Part shown: piece after piece, positions 49,323 to 60,005 of the stretch
How the letters are laid out: every line of letters starts with the position of its first letter
How positions within the stretch are numbered: the stretch's first letter is position 1
Assembly: GCA_030374805.1 (NCBI GenBank)
Contig: JARGSG010000054.1
Span: 124,001 to 188,000, forward strand
DNA: 64,000 nucleotides
Source of the DNA: Gracilaria gracilis
Lineage: Eukaryota; Rhodophyta; Florideophyceae; Gracilariales; Gracilariaceae
Direction: 5' to 3'
The notes under the pieces: model-generated
The model's database searches: none
Told to the model about the DNA's origin: nothing
The model's input: the letters and a program-made list of their open reading frames with translations, nothing else
Position numbers and translations under genes: made by a program

Positions 49323-49922
49323 CTTGTGGAGGAAGTGAGAGCAGTGGTTGTTTGTGAGGCGGTAAAGAGGATGCGATCGATGTCGAGCAGCTGCAGAGGG
49401 ATATCCTACGAGGCGAAAAGTTGAAACGAAATCCTGCGGGGTCTTTCGTTTGGCGCCAACAACTGTTAGTTGTTGTCATCGTCATGTGATCGATTGGTCA
49501 CGACGTGTCACAGATTGCGGGTGACGAAATCGTACTTTCATTCTGGCCAATTAGGTTTCGGGAAAGGGTGCAAAACCCTTTACAGTTGTCACAACTCGTA
49601 CCTATTAGTCACAAGTCTTTGTGATCCTCGACGAGGAATGCTCTACTGTCTTGGCGAGTGCTCGCCGACCGCGGAGCCGCTTTCCTCCAACTCCACCTGT
49701 GGCTGCTTTCCTTTTCCTCCCCACACTCAATCTTTACCTGCCCTGCGCTGCGAAAGGTTCTCGAGACACGAATCCAGAGGCGGTTCTGCACTACGTTCGG
49801 CGTCGCGACACACCCTGCTGCTGTGCCACATTCACCATTCCCCGCATCGATCCAAAGCCTTTGTCGTCTTGAAACCGAGCATACTGCGGAGCAACGAACG
49901 ATAAGAGCGTCATCCGCACCAT

Positions 49923-50986
49923 TCAATGTCTGGCGGACGCAAGCCCAAGCATTCTTTCAGCCCACCGCCCATCGCGCAATGTAACGTTACCAGTAGCTCT
50001 CACCCGCACAGAGCAAACCGTTCCGTCGCCACCAACTCCAGACTCCTTGCGTAGCACTGCTACCTCATCATGAACGTTGCCGGCGTCCAAATCAAAACTT
50101 GCAGCAAGACCCTTGCTTACTCCCAGATGAACGTCGCCCTCAGCGTCGATGTCGATCAGTTCCGTGCCCGTATCAGCCAATGTTATACTTGCACTATTAT
50201 TGCTTTTCAGTCTTAAACTTCCTTGTACTGCCGATATTACGGCTCCGTCCGCCTCTATATCTGCGTCTCCATGTACGGCATCGGCTGAAAATGCCCCGCC
50301 GCTGCGGACAGTCAGGCGCCCACCGTACAAAGAACCTGCCTCGAGCGGTCCACCGCACTGTACTTTTATGTCATTTCCCTGCGCTCTTGTAAGCTTCACC
50401 GTCCCAATCTGGGATTCTATGTTCACATTACCTTGCAAAATACGCGCCTCGACGTTTCCCTCTTTTGTCTCTATCTTTGCACTTGTGCTTCGCAACTTGT
50501 TGACAAAGACATCGGCACTGTCGGAGACAATTCGCACATCCCCTTCGATGGTGTCACGCAAGCGTATACTTCCATGAGACAACTCGATCCACACATTTTG
50601 CAGCCCTGGAATCTCAACTCGCAACTCCGGCACGTGTGTGAGCAAAAGTTTCTCAATCTCACGATCGCATTGCACAGCAGAAGCTTCAATATGAGCGGAA
50701 CGTTTTGTCATCTGATTCTTCTCTGGCATGTATCACAAGCTTATTGGTAATATTTCTAGCTTCTCCTTCGCTCAGACTTGCTGAAGTAGGAATGTGGAGC
50801 TGCACGTTTGTCTGTGTCCACTCCGATTGATGAGGGTCCAAGGGCGATATGTTCAAATTGCATGCAAAAGGGACCGTAATTCTCAAAGATCCTTGCGGGT
50901 GTGCTTGAAAGCTTCCAACGTCGAATATGAATCTGACGGCGTGAAACCCGGAACGCGGAACAGAGCGCTCTGGTGGACATCGTCAT
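49923..50986 (-). pseudogene. FAM185A-like (DUF4097) protein, frame interrupted
   Basis: The longest open part (49923..50729, 268 codons from an ATG) encodes a repetitive beta-helix-like protein: GSIRLRDTIEGDVRI, GNVEARILQGNVNIESQIGT, GRLTVRSGGAFSADAVHGDA, GSLRLKSNNSASITL. This resembles FAM185A and the DUF4097 adhesin-like fold. Upstream, a second frame carries GSLRITVPFACNLNISPLDP, which fits the family N terminus, and a third carries an Arg-rich start at 50986 (STRALCSAFRVSRRQIHIRR) like a mitochondrial presequence. Two frame changes (near 50880 and near 50715) are therefore needed, unless the short form from 50729 is the real gene. No plausible intron explains them. Confidence 0.6.
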
Positions 50987-51209
50987 GGCTGACTACAATA
51001 CGAGTTTGCGAAGGTCGTTCATTCACAGCAGATCAGAAAAGAGTTGATTCTTATTGGATTGATATTTTTCACGAGACCTGCTCGATCGTAGATTGCTTGT
51101 GCAGCACTTCGCTTCCAGCATAGGCTCAGTACGTTTCATTTCGGCAGAGTTGATCTACTCATCGTGTCTCGCGGTTCAAAATCTAGGACCAGGATCAATA
51201 CGCCTGACT
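50987..51209. other. Short gap between FAM185A-like gene and LINE 3' end
   Basis: No feature seen. Confidence 0.4.
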
Positions 51210-51460
51210 CATTCTCTCTCTCTCTCTCTCTCTCTCTTTATGAGTGCACTAGCTCAATTAGAACTTGGTGCAGAGCGTTTCTGCTCAAAGAAACGCTCTC
51301 TCACAAGAAAGGCCAACACTCTAACGGGCCATTTTCTAACATCGTGCCGTGAAAGTCTTATGACAAAAGAAGCTTGACCCTTGTCTTGATAACCGGGGTT
51401 GCGTAGTCTGCGAGCGAAAGGAGGCAACAGTGGCACATCACCAGGGCACGGAGCCACCCC
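51210..51460 (-). mobile_element. LINE 3' end with (GA)n tail, truncated
   Basis: Read on the minus strand, it encodes VLAFLVRERFFEQKRSAPSS and stop, then a short 3' UTR, then a (GA)n tail (the TC run at about 51216..51238 on the plus strand). The same protein end (MLAFLVRERFFNQKRT) and 3' UTR occur at 58270..58380. 5'-truncated non-LTR retrotransposon copy. Confidence 0.7.
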
Positions 51461-51619
51461 GGGAAGCCGTTCGTGATTTCGTTTTCACACCTGGGACAGT
51501 TTTCCCGTCTGAAGCAGGACAGGAATTCTTTTCTGCACCATTTCGAAATGCGAGGAAGCTCTGTAGCTCCGAGTTTTCTCCCTCTCCGTAAATTTTCGGA
51601 TGCCCAAAGCTCAATTCCT

Positions 51620-52520
51620 GCTCTTGGCGCAGGGGCTTGCTGAGAACCCCAACAACCTATCTTCTTCTCTTCTTCTTCTTAACCAACAACCTATAACACT
51701 TCCCCTGTATCACAGCCACCAACCTCTTAATCAATAGCCGTGCTACGCTCACTGTGCTGCTACATGTATCATGATGATGATGTTGTAACGAAAGCATTAG
51801 GTCCCCAAGGTGTTTCCATCCGCAGAGCGTTTCTTCTTCTTCTTCTTCTTCTTAATTGTGAGCGGGATAGGCCTATTTATCTCGTATCGCGTGGGGTTCG
51901 TGAAAGGAACTCCCAATACCTATAACGCGTCTTTGATAAGCTAGCTACAAACTAAAACTCTTCAGCCGTGTTACGCTCACTGAGCTATGTTTTGTTACGC
52001 AAAACAGCGTTGGTTCTTAAATGTACTCTCGTCTGCGTGAGCATTTCGCTCGCAAAAGCGTTCGTTTCCGATGATTATCGCCTTCCCTTTCACTGCTCCT
52101 CTTTATTCAACCCCTACCAAGGTTCCGAAGTAAACTAACGTCTATCTCTCTCTCAAGGTTCATCTGGTAAGGGGCAAACTACGTTTACCGCCAAGAAAGC
52201 AATTGGCAGCGCCCTTTCTACCCAACCCTCATATCTTCGGCGAGATCAGGCAAAAAACCGGTCCCTAGTCTGTACCATCATCCGATGCCAGCGTAGTCCT
52301 CCGGGAAACCCCCTGGAAAACGCCCCGTCCAGTAGCTGCGTTGGAGCTCTGCCTCGAGAAGAAAATTCAGGGAAACGGCGGTAGGTTCTTCTTCCGGCTA
52401 CAGGCTCGTCACCTACTGCCTACATGCAGCTGGGAGGCAGCCTTTTAATGACATACCACCCAGGTCCGCGACCGGCAAGCTGACCGATTGCTTGGACGAA
52501 TTTAACGACCTCTCAGGTCA
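51620..52520. repeat. Dispersed repeat, copy 1
   Basis: Shares an ordered series of segments with 59385..60005: ACCCCAACAACCTATAACACTT, GATTATCGCCTTC, TCGGCGAGATCAGG, and near its end CCGGCAAGCTGACCGAT. Divergence and indels are substantial, so both copies are old. Both lie beside a TC run with LINE-like 3' sequence, suggesting a non-autonomous LINE relative or a LINE 5' region read on the minus strand. No intact frame is seen. Confidence 0.55.
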
Positions 52521-52975
52521 ATCGTGACGTTGACACCGTAGTTCGGCTAGCTGCCTTATCAATTCTAACCCTTTTTTTCTTTCACTTCCTGCACAGCCTT
52601 CTCGAGTGCCGTTGCTGATAAGGGGGTTAAGAGAGGGAGCCCTACCAGTAACGGTACTTGGCACATGAGACGACTGTGCAGAAGGTGGAGGGTAACGCTT
52701 ACTAAGCTCGAGATATTTGAGGGGACGTATCGGACTAGAAGCTCTACACATGCGAAGGTGCGTTATCTCCGCGCCATGAGCGTCTTTCATCAAGATGCAG
52801 GACCTTCATGTGGTCAGGGCGGCGGCTGTCGTTCTGGGCGATGCGCGACTGTCACATTGCAGCCTGCCCCAACCGCTCTATATCTATACACAGAGGCTTC
52901 AAGGGAGCTTAAAGAGTCGACGATTTCATTTATAGATTCGAAGATCATCTTACTAGAATAATAAACTGGAGTTTT
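52521..52975. other. Gene-free gap
   Basis: Short overlapping frames on both strands without recognisable content. Confidence 0.4.
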
Positions 52976-53713
52976 CTAAGCCTCGCTCATCATGGACCTC
53001 GTCAGGTCTACCATGACTCCTTTTTCGAGCTTGGCTCCCCCGTCAGTGGCCCTTCTAGCCTCAGCCGTTGGTAGTGAACCCCAGAAGTCGTGTTCACTAC
53101 CATGGCTTTGACTGAAGCACCCCTCACTGCTCCCCAAGTACTCTTCTACATAGTACTGCCCCGCCCAAAAAAGCTCCTCCCTCTCCTCCAGCTCCAGAAC
53201 AGCCAGTAGTTCGGAGTCATCCACCCTTGTGAATGGCATTGGTTTCAGAAATGCATCAAACCATTCAGCCTCCTCCCTCTCCTCCAGCTCCAGAACAGCC
53301 AGTAGTTCGGTGTCATCCACCCTTGTGAAGGGCATTGGCCTCAGAAATGAATCAAACCATCCATCCTCCTCTTCCTTTCCATTCCCATGCTCGCTCTCGA
53401 AACCAATCGCCGTGGGTACACCTCCCACTTCTTTCTCCGCTCCCACCTTCCCAGACCAACCAAAACATGCCCGCATTCCTTTCCCGAGGCGAACGGGCAG
53501 CTTTTCTACAAAGATCTTGACCTTCTTGCCAAGGGAGCCAACAGGAGTCGCTCGTGATTTTGATGGTGACGACTTATTCTTATCAGCCCCCCCAAACTGA
53601 AAAGTGCTTTTTACGTCATCACCGTGATCGTGGACCCCTGCAAACCCCCCTGCACAATCAGGGTTCGCGATAGTTTTGTTGTTGAAGATGGCGAGTAGAT
53701 CTTGGAACTTCAT
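52976..53713 (-). CDS. Acidic FTRVDD-family protein, member 2 (245 aa), with duplicated module
   Basis: ATG at 53713. Block 1 is SLGKKVKIFVEKLPVRLGKG then MRACFG. Block 2 occurs twice in tandem: WFDSFLRPMPFTRVDDTELL followed by AVLELEERE, then WFDAFLKPMPFTRVDDSELL with the same end, an internal duplication of about 32 residues also visible in the DNA (about 53165-53340). The C terminus (HDFWGSLPTAE, KGVMVDLTRSMMSE) matches the end of member 3. No known domain. A TATA box lies 92 bp upstream, and the promoter DNA is homologous to that of members 3 and 4. Confidence 0.75.
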   Translation of the reverse strand: MKFQDLLAIFNNKTIANPDCAGGFAGVHDHGDDVKSTFQFGGADKNKSSPSKSRATPVGSLGKKVKIFVEKLPVRLGKGMRACFGWSGKVGAEKEVGGVPTAIGFESEHGNGKEEEDGWFDSFLRPMPFTRVDDTELLAVLELEEREEAEWFDAFLKPMPFTRVDDSELLAVLELEEREELFWAGQYYVEEYLGSSEGCFSQSHGSEHDFWGSLPTAEARRATDGGAKLEKGVMVDLTRSMMSEA

Positions 53714-53804
53714 ATTTCAAATGTCGTTCTTGATTACCTTGCCGTTCTTGAGTGGTGTTGTTGATGTTTCCTTCGTCTTCAACCTCTGAGGCTGCGCAAG
53801 ACTT

Positions 53805-53812
53805 CTTTTATA
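53805..53812 (-). promoter_or_regulatory. TATA box of FTRVDD-family member 2
   Basis: TATAAAAG on the minus strand, 92 bp before the ATG at 53713, in a conserved context (TCAAAAGGGTATAAAAG). Confidence 0.7.
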
Positions 53813-54750
53813 CCCTTTTGACAACTACAACATGAATGCACTTTCACCACAGGAACTTCGTTCTGTTCGTGTCTCATCAATTTGCATTTCTGTGCTCCCT
53901 CTCCTTCATTACATGCGCAAGTTTATGAGGCCAATTGGTGAGGGCAAATCCGGGACGTGACTGACATAATGTAGCATTAAGCAGAACTGCAGTTATTCCA
54001 GCTATGGTGCATTTCGAGAAACGTCCTGGACACTTCAACTTAAGAACCAGACCATACATTGCATCCCTCACATCATTTATCGCGCTCTTCATGAGTACGT
54101 GGACCATGAGAGTGCACTCCATAGCGAAAACTGACACCATTAACGGTGCTATTTCATCCGCAAACTCAGCAGTGTGTTCACAGCAGATTCGTTTGACTCT
54201 CTCATTTCCATGTATGATATGCATACTAAACTGAGTTTTAATGCAGAAGTGCACCGGCAAAGAACCATGCGGTTTTCTCCATGCTTGTTTATGTCAGAGG
54301 CAAAGGACCTCTCCATACATTTTCATATCATATACATTGCTTGCGTCTGAGAGATGGGGGATACGCAGCCTGTGCTTTTAGTCTGATGAGAGGAAGTTGG
54401 CTTGATCTGAAGCAAGAGAGATATCTCTCTCTTCCTCCATTTTCGTCTTCTCTCCGAAATCAAATTGGATCAAAGCCTACTACCAACGATACCCCACATA
54501 ATCTCCAAGCTGCGAAGGCGTTGTCCAATGTACCAAGGGTAGAGCAATGAGCTTGATGCGAATTCATCGTACCATACGTGCAACCCTCTAGGCAAAACCT
54601 AGCTCAGTGTAGTCACGATTATGAGGGCTAACGCGAACCATCAACTTGTCCGTATCATGGAAGGTAAGAGCATTAAGGCTAGTCCAATGGGCCTTCCCTT
54701 CAGTGATACGGGCACAATCTGTGCACTCACGCCATGCTGTACATCGCGCG

Positions 54751-54804
54751 ATCACGTGCACTGATCACGCGCACTGATCACGCGCACTGATCACGCGCAC
54801 TGAT
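54751..54804. repeat. 13-bp tandem array
   Basis: About four copies of CTGATCACGCGCA, the first and last imperfect; each unit holds a TGATCA palindrome. Confidence 0.8.
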
Positions 54805-55093
54805 AGCGAAGCATTCAAATGGAGGGAGGGACAACTTCAAGCGATCTCTCATTCGATATTTCTGCGACCTAAGCAGGCTTCTAGGTCGCAAAAAAAGCTG
54901 AGAGAGATTCCTTTGAGAGCGGGGTATGAGGGCTAGCCCTGAAGGTTAGCCCTCTTATCCCTCTTAGCTCTCCTACCTTTGTTGTCTTTGTAGTCCCGAG
55001 GTATGTGGTGGCGTTCAGGTCTTCTTTCCCTCGCAGTGCCTTCGACATCCATTTCTTCATTTCTCCATCTGCGCTTCATCAAACTGAGCCAAA

Positions 55094-56099
55094 ATGACGT
55101 CATTTCCAGCCTACTTGCCTTTCGCAGCGAATGCCCTGCCCGGTATGGTCATGCTCGCCATATTAACCTGCATCATGATGTGCATACTTTTAACAACCGC
55201 GCTTGGCTTCGCGCTCGCGAAAAGATGGTATCAGACTTCACAGTCGCACGTTTTCGTACGCGACCTGTTCGTCTACCCGATCAAAGGATGCGGCGGTATA
55301 TGCGTTGCAAGCGCCGATGTAACGCCGCGTGGTCTGGCACGCGATCGCATGCTCACGATAGTACGTGATAGTACGTGAGCTGGATGGCGCTTTCCAGACG
55401 CAACGACAGCTACCACGAATGGCTACCATCCGCCCGTTCTGGAACGAAGCCGGCGACCTTGTGCTCACCGCCCCGGAGAGCCCCGATTTCGTCCTTTCCA
55501 TGGCCGACACTGGCGACCGCATGCACCGTCGCGCGGCGCGAGTATGGAAACATGTCGTACCTGACGCTGTTGACTGTGGTGACGAGGCCGCAAGCTGGAT
55601 CTGCGCCGCACTAGCCACGCCCGATCTCCGCCTGGTGCGCATGCCGCGCGACCACAAGCGCCCTGCTGGGGACGACACAGACGGAGGACACGTAGTATCG
55701 TTCGCGGACGGCTATCCTTTGCTGCTCGTCTCCGAGACATCGCGTGAATCAGTGCGCAAGCTCGCTGACTTACCATCGCTCGCGATGGAGCGCTTCCGCC
55801 CGAATGCTGTGGTGGATGGCGTCAACCTGGAGGCCTTCGAAGAAAACCGGTGGTCGGGAACTGTTGTAGGTGATGTGCTGTTTAAGGTAGCGAAACCGTG
55901 CAAGCGCTGCCAAGTGCCGAGGATCGACCCGGCTACAGGCACTCCGAACTCACTGCCAAATACGCAGCCCACCACCACTTTGCAGTCCCTATCTAAGAAC
56001 CACTTCGGCGTCAATTTGCTCCCAATAGTACCTGCTACATCGAACCTCCGCACCGTGCGCATCGGCGATCGCGTCCGTTTGAGCCGGAAGGGTGTGTGA
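55094..56099 (+). pseudogene. MOSC-domain (mARC-like) reductase gene, frame broken by a 10-bp duplication
   Basis: mARC proteins bind molybdenum cofactor and reduce N-hydroxylated compounds. From the ATG at 55094 comes an N-terminal anchor (MVMLAILTCIMMCILLTTAL, residues 18-37), then FVRDLFVYPIKGCGGICVAS and LARDRMLTIV. The frame then shifts: a 10-bp block (GATAGTACGT) is present twice at 55357..55376. The remainder (ELDGAFQTQRQLPRMATIRP onward) continues to 56099 with VDCGDEAASWICAAL, MERFRPNAVVD and AKPCKRCQVPRIDPATG, whose cysteine corresponds to the cofactor ligand. Apart from the duplication the protein looks complete (about 330 residues). GC-richer than its surroundings. Confidence 0.85.
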
Positions 56100-56449
56100 G
56101 CGGCATAGGCGACACAGAGAGAGAGACGTTATTTCTTTTGTGCGTGGCGCCCTAAAAGAGGCTGTGGTGCCTTTGCTGTGGAACACTGGATGGCTTACGT
56201 TGTATATGGATCAGACCACACTAGAGAAGAAGAAGTAGAGTTAGTTAAAAGGAGCAAAATCATAGTCAACAAGGACTATTCTATTGTCCAGCCTTCCAGA
56301 CAACACTGTCACATCCCTTACACCGTTGTTACGTTGACAAAACCGTTACAAATCATTGAACTAGTACTTCAAATCCAGTTTACCAGCAGATACAAATAGA
56401 ATTCTACTTGGAACATGGCAAGTGACAGTACCACTCTCGGTGTTCGTCT
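56100..56449. other. Short intergenic region
   Basis: Three-prime ends of the MOSC gene (plus) and family member 3 (minus) face each other here. A (GA)n run of four units follows the MOSC stop. No gene seen. Confidence 0.45.
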
Positions 56450-57124
56450 TCAGCATTCACTGATGACTGATCTATCTATTTCATCCACCATCACCCCTTT
56501 ATGACGTTTCCGCATCTGCTGAGATACATACTCAGTTTCAGCGCTAGGTATTGAAACTGAGAAGTTTTTCTCACTCCCATTCGTCAATTCCAACCACGCC
56601 CCTTCTATTTCCTCCTCCCTTTCCTCCTCCTCAAGAACTTTCAAAAGTTCAGAGTCGTCCACCCTGGTAAATGATACCACATCATCCAAAAACCGATCAA
56701 ACCACTCATCCTCCCCAGTGGCCTTCACCATGTGATCATCATCGTACCCTGCCTCACCCAGATATTCTGCGTACCCAATTATTGCAGGGTCAATCTCTGG
56801 GCGCCATTCCACCGCAGTTTCCTCCACTGCAGTTTCCTCCACTGCAGTTTCCTCCACTGCAGTTTCCTCCACCATCCGATGATCACGACCCTTGCCCTTG
56901 TCCGCACCTTCCTTTCCTCCCCTTGTGCTTTGCTTTCCCTCCGTTGCCTCTCCAGATTGGCAGAAGCAAGCACCCATGCCCCTTCGTAAGCGATTCGGTA
57001 ACGCTTTGACGAAGTTCACAAAACGGTTCCCCAAAGAAGAGACGGGGTTCAGATGGGGTCGAGATGAGCTAGTGCTGCTCATTTCCCCCTCCTCGTACAG
57101 ACTATGCGTGGCGTTCTTGTTCAT
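56450..57124 (-). CDS. Acidic FTRVDD-family protein, member 3 (224 aa), with VEETA repeats
   Basis: ATG at 57124. Block 1 is SLGNRFVNFVKALPNRLRRG then MGACF. A pentapeptide EETAV occurs four times (15-bp units at about 56817..56875) where member 4 has one. Block 2 is EWFDRFLDDVVSFTRVDDSE then LLKVLEEEEREEE. C terminus GSEKNFSVSIPSAETEYVS then HKGVMVDEIDRSVIS. Near-identical DNA to member 4 indicates recent duplication. TATA box 85 bp upstream. No known domain. Confidence 0.75.
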   Translation of the reverse strand: MNKNATHSLYEEGEMSSTSSSRPHLNPVSSLGNRFVNFVKALPNRLRRGMGACFCQSGEATEGKQSTRGGKEGADKGKGRDHRMVEETAVEETAVEETAVEETAVEWRPEIDPAIIGYAEYLGEAGYDDDHMVKATGEDEWFDRFLDDVVSFTRVDDSELLKVLEEEEREEEIEGAWLELTNGSEKNFSVSIPSAETEYVSQQMRKRHKGVMVDEIDRSVISEC

Positions 57125-57208
57125 GGTTTTAAAAGGTCACAGATGTTCCTAAAGAGCAAGTTGATGTTCGCAGTCTCTTCTAGTATCTCCAAGGCCTCCT
57201 ACTCCCTG

Positions 57209-57216
57209 CTTTTATA
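57209..57216 (-). promoter_or_regulatory. TATA box of FTRVDD-family member 3
   Basis: TATAAAAG on the minus strand, 85 bp before the ATG at 57124. Confidence 0.7.
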
Positions 57217-57266
57217 CCCTTTTGATTACTGCAATGTGAATGCACGTTTACCAGAGCAACCTCGTT

Positions 57267-57904
57267 TGTGTTCGTGGCTCGTCAGTTTTGCATTGCTCGT
57301 CAGTTTTGCATTTCTGTACTCCCTCTCCTTCACTATATGCGTACGTTTGTGAGGTCGATTCGCGAGGGCACATCCGGGACGTGACTGACGTAATGCAGCA
57401 TCGAGCGGAGCTTTGGTAGACAGGAGATTCCTGTGCCTCTCCGACTTCCATACGAAGCTGGGGTTTGTTTAATGCAGAAAAGCGCCGGGGGGAACCACGG
57501 AATTCCACTGACACTAGGCTTTGTTACTGCCATAAAGACTCCTCACACTTCTGTATCATACATTTTGCGTTTGTATTACTTTGTCAGTATGGAATGGATT
57601 ACGGCACGTATTCCTTCGGAGCTCAATTATGAACAAATATGTATTGTTACAAGGGTATTGTTACAAGGGTATCTGTCGAAACGTTCGTCATTACTAGGAC
57701 TTTGGGACACTTCAAAGTATCGTTATCACTGAACATGGTATAATTTGTGGGGCAGCCGGCACTCGTAGTCCGGTGAAACGAGGATTACCTTGACCTATAA
57801 ACGCACAGATGATTCAAGCGTACCAGTAGAGGCTCTGCGCTGGTACTCTTCACAAGGATATAAAAGTAGAGCACGCTTCCTAGTTCTTCATGCCTCGTGT
57901 TTCG
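57267..57904 (+). repeat. Large inverted repeat, left arm
   Basis: Pairs base for base with 63363..64000 (coordinates sum to 121267 throughout); the inversion runs past the right edge of the window, so this arm is at least 638 bp. Weaker inverted similarity continues at 58140..58275 against 62983..63110. Confidence 0.9.
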
Positions 57905-58269
57905 TGAAGATAAGAGAACTTCTTTCTGCCTCGAAGCGATGCGTACTCTCTCTCCTGCAAATGAGACCTGCAGGCGCCGTTGCCGTGGTTGGCAACAAAC
58001 GGCAAGACGTGCATTTCTGCCGCTATGATGTTCTGCTATTTGGGAAGATTGCAGAGACCCAAAGTGTAGTGTTCGCATCAGAATTTGGAGCCGCAGCGTT
58101 ACAATGATGACTTTTAAGCATCGTGGGTGTAGGTATTGAGATTTCCAACTTCATCGCCTGCGTGCAGCCGTTGAGACGAACCAAACTTTTGTAGTCAGAT
58201 TAGAAGGTCAACCCTCTTTCTCTTCTTCTTAAGTGTGGTTAATTACTCCTTGTTTCGAAGCAATAAGAA

Positions 58270-58825
58270 GACTCTCTCTCTCTCATTTATAGGCACATGT
58301 AGCTTAATTACAACTAAATGTAGTGCGTTTCTGATTAAAGAAGCGCTCTCTCACTAGGAAGGCCAGCATTTTCTCAGGCCATTTTCGGATGATATCAGCA
58401 ACAACAAGATTCCGGCGTTCACGAAGCGGTGGTAGACAAAGACGTCTACTGAGCGTTCTTTTTGGACATCTCAGTACATAATGTTCCACATCATTTAGAA
58501 CTCCAGGACGGCAGTCGCACACTAACCTCTTTCCAAACAAATGCGTTCCAAGTGGGTGTAGCCATGGAGAATGTCCAACAAACAACTGCGAAAGAACCAC
58601 CTCTGCTTCTCTCTGTGACACTGAATGTTGTAGTTCTTCCGGTATAGCTCGAATCAACGGATCTCGCTTGTGTTTTGTTGACACTCTTCTTCGTACTTCG
58701 GAAAAGTCAATAGGAACTTCTAACTGTTCTGCAATTGGTGAATCAAGAGCCTGCTTTGCAAGATTATCAACAAAGTCACTTCGCGTTAATTCGCAATGAC
58801 TGGGAACCCAAACGACGTCCACCTC
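58270..58825 (-). mobile_element. LINE 3' part: RNase H end and CCHC-like finger, with (GA)n tail
   Basis: The minus-strand frame 58304..58822 encodes the end of a non-LTR retrotransposon protein. It has an RNase H C terminus (VWVPSHCELTRSDFVDNLAK), then CDCRPGVLNDVEHYVLRCPK, the C-x-C...H...C finger that follows RNase H in I-like LINEs, and the same MLAFLVRERFF ending as the copy at 51210. The (GA)n tail is at about 58272..58283. 5'-truncated near 58825. The frame is open over 172 codons, so this copy is younger than the others. Confidence 0.8.
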
Positions 58826-58831
58826 AGTAAA

Positions 58832-59035
58832 CTATAAGAAGACTACACTACTTAAATTCGTGAGAGGACACGGGAACAAAACATGAGCTACATCTTCTTT
58901 GACGCCTGTGCCGCACTCATATCGCATTGGTTTGTCATCAACGGAAGAAGATGCAGGAAGATTGTGCAAGTCACCGGTCGAAACTTGAGCGAAAGATAAC
59001 TGCTTTTCGCTCTTCGTCTTCGTCGGCAATTGAGT
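58832..59035 (-). mobile_element. Second LINE fragment (zinc-finger region)
   Basis: Encodes PMRYECGTGVKEDVAHVLFP then CPL, again the finger after a LINE RNase H, but a different sequence from the neighbour. It abuts the truncated end of the 58270..58825 copy, so one element probably inserted beside or into another. Confidence 0.5.
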
Positions 59036-59319
59036 TCAACCCTCTAAACCTAGAGTTAACATTCTATTCCTCTTTCCTTCTGTGTTACGGATATAATCTG
59101 AGTACTCGCGCCATGTAACGCGCACAGAAACATGGGTAGCGATAGCCTCCGATTCTAGCATATTCTTCGCATATCCAATGAGAGAGATTACTTGTACCGC
59201 TGTTGACCTTAGAATACTTCTCAGGATATATGGCGGAGTTCTGGCGTTCTTTCCCTCGCATTATTGTCTTCGAAATCCTTCAGGGATATAAAGCAATCTA
59301 CTCTGCACCTTCGTCAAAA
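59036..59319. other. Gene-free gap
   Basis: Nothing recognisable. Confidence 0.4.
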
Positions 59320-59322
59320 TGT

Positions 59323-59353
<31 letters not shown>

Positions 59354-60005
59354 TGAAACGCGTACGTGAATTACTCGTACGTGGGGGTATGCTAAGAACC
59401 CCAACAACCTATAACACTTATCTCTACACCGGAGCCACAAACCACAAATCAGTACCCGTGTTACACTCACGGGGCTATAATATGGTACAAAAAAAGTGTT
59501 AGGTACCGTCGTACCTGATGTGTTTTCGACCGCAGAAGCGTTTCGTTTGTGACGATTATCGCCTTCTTCTTCACTGAACCTCTCCATTCAACCTCTAGAG
59601 CTCGCCGCGTAAGGTGTACACCACGACAAGGCGCTTCGCATGTACCGCTTTTGTCGCCAAAGAAACCATTGACAACGTCCTTTCCACCCAACCCCTATAT
59701 CGTCGGCGAGATCAGGTAAAAGAACCGGCGCGTATCCTGCGTCATCTTCCGACCAAAGCGTAGTCCACCCCAGAAAACCCTGGAAACCCCCTGTCCAGAT
59801 GCTCCATTGAAGCTCTTCGTTCGAGGGAAAAATTTCTGGGAAAGGGCGGTTGGATCTTCTTCCGAAAACAGGCTCGTGACCGACTGCGTGCGTGCAGTTA
59901 GACGGGGGCCTTTTCACGACGTACCACTTAGGTCCGCGACGGCGACCGGCAAGCTGACCGATCGCTTGGGCGAGTTTAACGACCTCCCGGGTCCTTCAAC
60001 ATGTT
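59320..60005. repeat. Dispersed repeat, copy 2, with TC run
   Basis: Begins with a TC run (about 59323..59350) and ATTTATGAAACGCG, then follows the same order of segments as 51620..52520, ending near GGCAAGCTGACCGATCGCTTGG. Minus-strand frames here (59588..59917) contain WSEDDAGYAPVLLPDLADDI and GWKGRCQWFLWRQKRYM; I do not recognise them. Confidence 0.55.

Larger units (their letters stand above)
53714..55093. promoter_or_regulatory. Duplicated family promoter region and intergenic DNA
   Basis: The first ~550 bp align with the upstream DNA of members 3 and 4 (TATA box, then CTCCCTCTCCTTCA, CATCCGGGACGTGACTGAC-like sequence). Beyond this lie a 13-bp tandem array at 54751..54804 and no supported gene. 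Frames at 53877..54260 are within the duplicated promoter and are not called. Confidence 0.5.
57125..58269. promoter_or_regulatory. Promoter of member 3 and left arm of a large inverted repeat
   Basis: 57195..57345 is nearly identical to 62818..62968, in direct orientation. From 57267 rightwards the DNA is the exact inverse of the window end (arm 57267..57904). A 99-codon frame at 57433..57732 is identical in both arms but lacks an ATG at its start and is not called. Confidence 0.6.

Noticed and set aside
57433-57732. 99-codon frame identical at 57433..57732 and 63535..63834
   Set aside because: Identity merely reflects the inverted repeat; the frame begins with GTG and matches nothing. Two copies of the same DNA are not evidence of coding.
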